In this document: positions 61,689-64,000 of the stretch, in pieces
Position numbering within the stretch: position 1 is the stretch's first letter
Layout of the letters: every line of letters begins with the position of its first letter
Assembly (NCBI RefSeq): GCF_010500815.1
Contig: NZ_JAAAMG010000001.1
Coordinates: 248,001 to 312,000 of the forward strand
Length of the DNA stretch: 64,000 nt
DNA from: Jiella pacifica
Lineage (GTDB): Bacteria > Pseudomonadota > Alphaproteobacteria > Rhizobiales > Rhizobiaceae
Direction: 5' to 3'
Program-made: the position numbers and the translations under genes
The notes under the pieces: generated by a model
Database searches by the model: none
What the model saw: only the letters and a program-made list of their open reading frames with translations
Told to the model about the DNA's origin: nothing

Positions 61689-62360
61689 ATGCGCATCCTG
61701 ATCGTCGAGGACGACGAGACCCTCAACCGCCAGCTGACCGAAGCGCTGGCCGGCGCCGGCTACGTCGTCGATCGCGCCTATGACGGCGAAGAGGGCCATT
61801 TCCTCGGCGATACCGAGCCCTACGACCTGATCGTGCTCGACATCGGCCTGCCGCAGATGGACGGGATCAGCGTCCTGGAGCGCTGGCGCCGCGAAGGCCG
61901 CACGATGCCGGTTCTCATCCTCACCGCCAGAGACCGCTGGAGCGACAAGGTCGCGGGCATCGACGCGGGCGCCGACGACTACGTCACCAAGCCGTTCCAC
62001 GTCGAAGAGGTGCTGGCGCGGGTGCGGGCGCTGATCCGCCGCGCCGCCGGCCACGCCTCCGCGGAGATTCTCTGCGGTCCCGTTCGCCTCGACACCCGGA
62101 CTTCGCGGGTCACCGTGTCGGGCAGACCGCTGAAGCTGACCTCCCACGAGCATCGTCTGCTCGACTATCTGATGCATCACCAGGGTGCCGTGGTCTCTCG
62201 CACGGAGCTGATCGAGCATCTTTACGACCAGGATTTCGACCGCGATTCCAATACCATCGAGGTGTTCGTCGGGCGACTGCGCAAGAAGCTCGGGGCCGAT
62301 CTGATCGAGACCATCCGCGGCCAGGGCTATCGGATGGCGGCCGAAGGAGACGACAGCTGA
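61689..62360 (+). CDS. feuP: OmpR-family response regulator (FeuP-like)
   Basis: The 223-residue regulator has a receiver domain with acidic pair EDDE, phosphorylated Asp51 in LIVLDIGLPQMDG and Lys in VTKPFHVEEVLARV, and a winged-helix output domain (LKLTSHEHRLLDYLMHHQGA, IEVFVGRLRKKLGADLIETI). The sequence is of the PhoP/FeuP group; FeuP controls export of cyclic glucans in rhizobia. It lies 59 bases before its cognate kinase gene. Confidence 0.75.
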   Translation: MRILIVEDDETLNRQLTEALAGAGYVVDRAYDGEEGHFLGDTEPYDLIVLDIGLPQMDGISVLERWRREGRTMPVLILTARDRWSDKVAGIDAGADDYVTKPFHVEEVLARVRALIRRAAGHASAEILCGPVRLDTRTSRVTVSGRPLKLTSHEHRLLDYLMHHQGAVVSRTELIEHLYDQDFDRDSNTIEVFVGRLRKKLGADLIETIRGQGYRMAAEGDDS

Positions 62361-62419
62361 GCCTCCAGCGATCGGTCCGGAGGAGGCTCGGCCTGCTCTC
62401 GTCCCAGCATGGGCCGAGC

Positions 62420-63808
62420 ATGGCCGGCGCCCGCATGGAGACGCGCCTCCTGCCGCGGTCGCTGACCGCCCGGGTGATCCTGCTCACCAGCCTGTGGGCG
62501 GTGGCCGCGCTCTTCGTCGTCGGAGCGTTGATCTCGACCCTCTACGAGCGGACGGCGCGCCAGGGCTTCGAGAACCTGCTCGGCGCCCAGCTCTACAATC
62601 TCGTCAACGCCGTCAGCGTCGACGAGAGCGGCCGGCTCAGGGGCAATCCCGACCTCGGCGATCTGCGCTATGCCCGGCCGCTCTCCGGCTGGTACTGGGA
62701 GGTTCTTCCGGCGACGGACAACACCTCGGGGCGGCTGACCTCGGCCTCCCTCGTCCTGCTGACGGTTCCGCAGGCGCCGGTCTCCGAGGTTCCCTTCGAT
62801 CAGATGTATCGCCGCACCTACGAGGAGCCCGGCCTCAACGGCGAGACCCTCGCGGTACTGGAGACCGAGGTCGTTCTCGATTCGGAGAACCATACCGCCC
62901 GTTTCCGGGTGATGGGCAGCCTCTCCTCCGTTCTCGACGAGATCAGGGATTTCGATCATACGCTGTTGCTCTATCTCGGCGCGGTCGGCTTGGGGACCGT
63001 CCTCGTCAACGTCGTCGTCATTCTCGTCGCACTGAGGCCGCTCGGCCGGGTGCGCGGCTCGCTCGCCGCCATTCGCGAGGGTCGAGCCGAGCGGCTGGAG
63101 ACCGGCTTTCCCGTCGAGATCGAGCCGCTCGCCGTCGAGATGAATGCCTTGATCGACAACAATCGCCGCATCGTCGAGCGCTCGCGCACCCAGGTCGGCA
63201 ATCTCGCCCATTCGCTGAAGACGCCGATCGCGATCCTCACCAACGAGGCGGCGAGCTTGGATGCCGAGAAGGGCCGGGTCGTATCCGAACAGGCGGAGCG
63301 GATGCGCAGCCAGGTGCAGCATTATCTCGACCGGGCGCGGATGGCGGCGCAGAGCCAGAGTATCGTGTTTCGAACTCCGGTGCGGGAGGTTCTGGAGCGC
63401 CTCGCCCGCGTCATCGCCAAGCTGAACCCGCGCCTCGACGTCGAGTTCGACGGACTGGAGACGGGCGATTTGATCTTTGCCGGCGAACGACAGGATCTCG
63501 AGGAGGCCGTCGGCAATCTTCTCGACAATGCCGGCAAGTGGGCGGGAAGCCGTATCCGGCTGTCGTGCCGGGCCGAGGGGCCGGACCGGCTCTCCGTCGC
63601 CGTCGAGGACGACGGCCCGGGGCTCTCGACAGAAGAGATCCGGGAAGCGTTGAAGCGGGGCCGCCGTCTCGACGAGGCGACGCCCGGCAGCGGCCTCGGC
63701 CTGTCGATCGTCCGCGACATCGTCGGCGAATATCGGGGCGCCCTGCAACTCGGTCGGTCCGACCTCGGAGGGCTTTCGGCAAAGGTCTTTCTGCCGCGGA
63801 TGAGATAG
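62420..63808 (+). CDS. feuQ: sensor histidine kinase (FeuQ/PhoQ-like)
   Basis: The 462-residue kinase has two membrane helices (about 18-42 and 178-202) around a ~135-residue periplasmic sensor domain, a HAMP-like linker, the H-box VGNLAHSLKTPIAILTNEA (His about 262) and an ATPase domain with N-box LEEAVGNLLDNAGKWA, DDGPGLSTEEI and GSGLGLSIVRDIV. It should respond to envelope or osmotic conditions and, in the FeuNPQ model, be restrained by the small secreted protein upstream. The start may be 62420 or 62435. Confidence 0.8.
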   Translation: MAGARMETRLLPRSLTARVILLTSLWAVAALFVVGALISTLYERTARQGFENLLGAQLYNLVNAVSVDESGRLRGNPDLGDLRYARPLSGWYWEVLPATDNTSGRLTSASLVLLTVPQAPVSEVPFDQMYRRTYEEPGLNGETLAVLETEVVLDSENHTARFRVMGSLSSVLDEIRDFDHTLLLYLGAVGLGTVLVNVVVILVALRPLGRVRGSLAAIREGRAERLETGFPVEIEPLAVEMNALIDNNRRIVERSRTQVGNLAHSLKTPIAILTNEAASLDAEKGRVVSEQAERMRSQVQHYLDRARMAAQSQSIVFRTPVREVLERLARVIAKLNPRLDVEFDGLETGDLIFAGERQDLEEAVGNLLDNAGKWAGSRIRLSCRAEGPDRLSVAVEDDGPGLSTEEIREALKRGRRLDEATPGSGLGLSIVRDIVGEYRGALQLGRSDLGGLSAKVFLPRMR

Positions 63809-63967
63809 GCCGCCGCCAGACACGCGCCGGGCGCCCGTCTCCGGTCGCCCGTCCGGGCCGATTTGCGGCCTACCGCGTCCGTCCGATCCTTGACAGCGGC
63901 GCGTTCGGAAGAGCATCCCAAGGCTCGATCCTCGGCATCCCGTCCTCCCGCTCCTGGACCTTCGCGC

Positions 63968-64000
63968 ATGAGACTGGCAACGGCCATCCCCGTTCTCCTA
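63968..64000 (+). CDS. start of a truncated gene at the right edge
   Basis: ATG 63968 opens a frame reading MRLATAIPVLL up to the window end, which looks like the beginning of a signal peptide or lipoprotein. Too little is present to name it, and the 160 bases between feuQ and here hold no other gene. Confidence 0.3.
   Translation, partial: MRLATAIPVLL

Noticed and set aside
1-64000. CRISPR arrays, tRNA or rRNA genes
   Set aside because: No regularly spaced direct repeats and no recognisable tRNA or rRNA signatures were seen by eye; a covariance search would be decisive.

Overview
The window is a high-GC chromosomal segment of an alphaproteobacterium, most likely Hyphomicrobiales (Rhizobiales); a family such as Aurantimonadaceae is possible but cannot be confirmed from the sequence. 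The reasons are the FdsGBACD-type formate dehydrogenase operon, the separately encoded DUF1254/DUF1214 pair, the MoxR-DUF58-DUF4159-DUF1285-CoA pyrophosphatase-CCA gene block, a FeuPQ-like two-component system, and a gene cluster collinear with the Rhodobacter capsulatus gene transfer agent (GTA).

Layout. 0.4-2.1 kb: ribB and queF (riboflavin, queuosine). 2.3-10.1 kb: a LysR regulator and the operon fdsG-fdsB-[brnT-brnA]-fdsA-fdhD-fdsD, in which a BrnT/BrnA toxin-antitoxin pair with a frameshifted toxin sits between two enzyme subunits. 10.1-17.7 kb: single genes (DUF1353, polysaccharide deacetylase, metallophosphoesterase, NUDIX, secreted alpha/beta hydrolase with divergent membrane-anchored AraC regulator, glutathionyl-hydroquinone reductase, GNAT). 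17.7-19.6 kb: a GAF-GGDEF-EAL protein, followed by an AT-rich non-coding patch. 20.1-29.6 kb: a leftward MoxR/DUF58/BatA-DUF4159/membrane-protein operon and a rightward DUF1285/NUDIX/CCA operon. 29.8-42.7 kb: hemF, a YcaQ-like protein, an L,D-transpeptidase, trmL, two large uncharacterised proteins, DUF1254/DUF1214, a class A penicillin-binding protein, a YcgN-family protein and several small genes.

42.8-61.0 kb holds the GTA/HK97-like cluster in canonical order: small and large terminase, portal, protease, capsid, adaptor, stopper, (extra small gene), tail terminator, major tail protein, tail-assembly chaperones, tape measure, DUF2460, DUF2163, NlpC/P60 and the giant tail-tip protein. The chaperone pair is joined by a possible -1 slippery heptamer, and three T-tailed hairpins lie in the leader and inside the cluster. 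The tail-tip gene is broken twice: by an extra G in a 7-G run, and by a 3,834-bp IS1595-family element with perfect 24-bp inverted ends and an exact 8-bp target duplication. This particle is therefore probably not made.

The IS1595 element is the most interesting object. Besides its transposase it carries seven cargo genes: a tightly packed leftward operon (DUF6471 HTH-like protein, membrane coiled-coil protein, ImmA/IrrE metallopeptidase, 72-residue protein) divergent from the transposase across a palindrome-rich control region; a rightward two-gene HicA/HicB-like module; and a leftward winged-helix-like gene. It reads as a transporter IS moving a candidate protease/repressor switch and a candidate toxin-antitoxin or defence module. 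Downstream, 61.3-63.8 kb encodes a small secreted protein, an OmpR-type regulator and a sensor kinase resembling FeuN-FeuP-FeuQ. The last bases begin an incomplete gene with a signal-peptide-like start.
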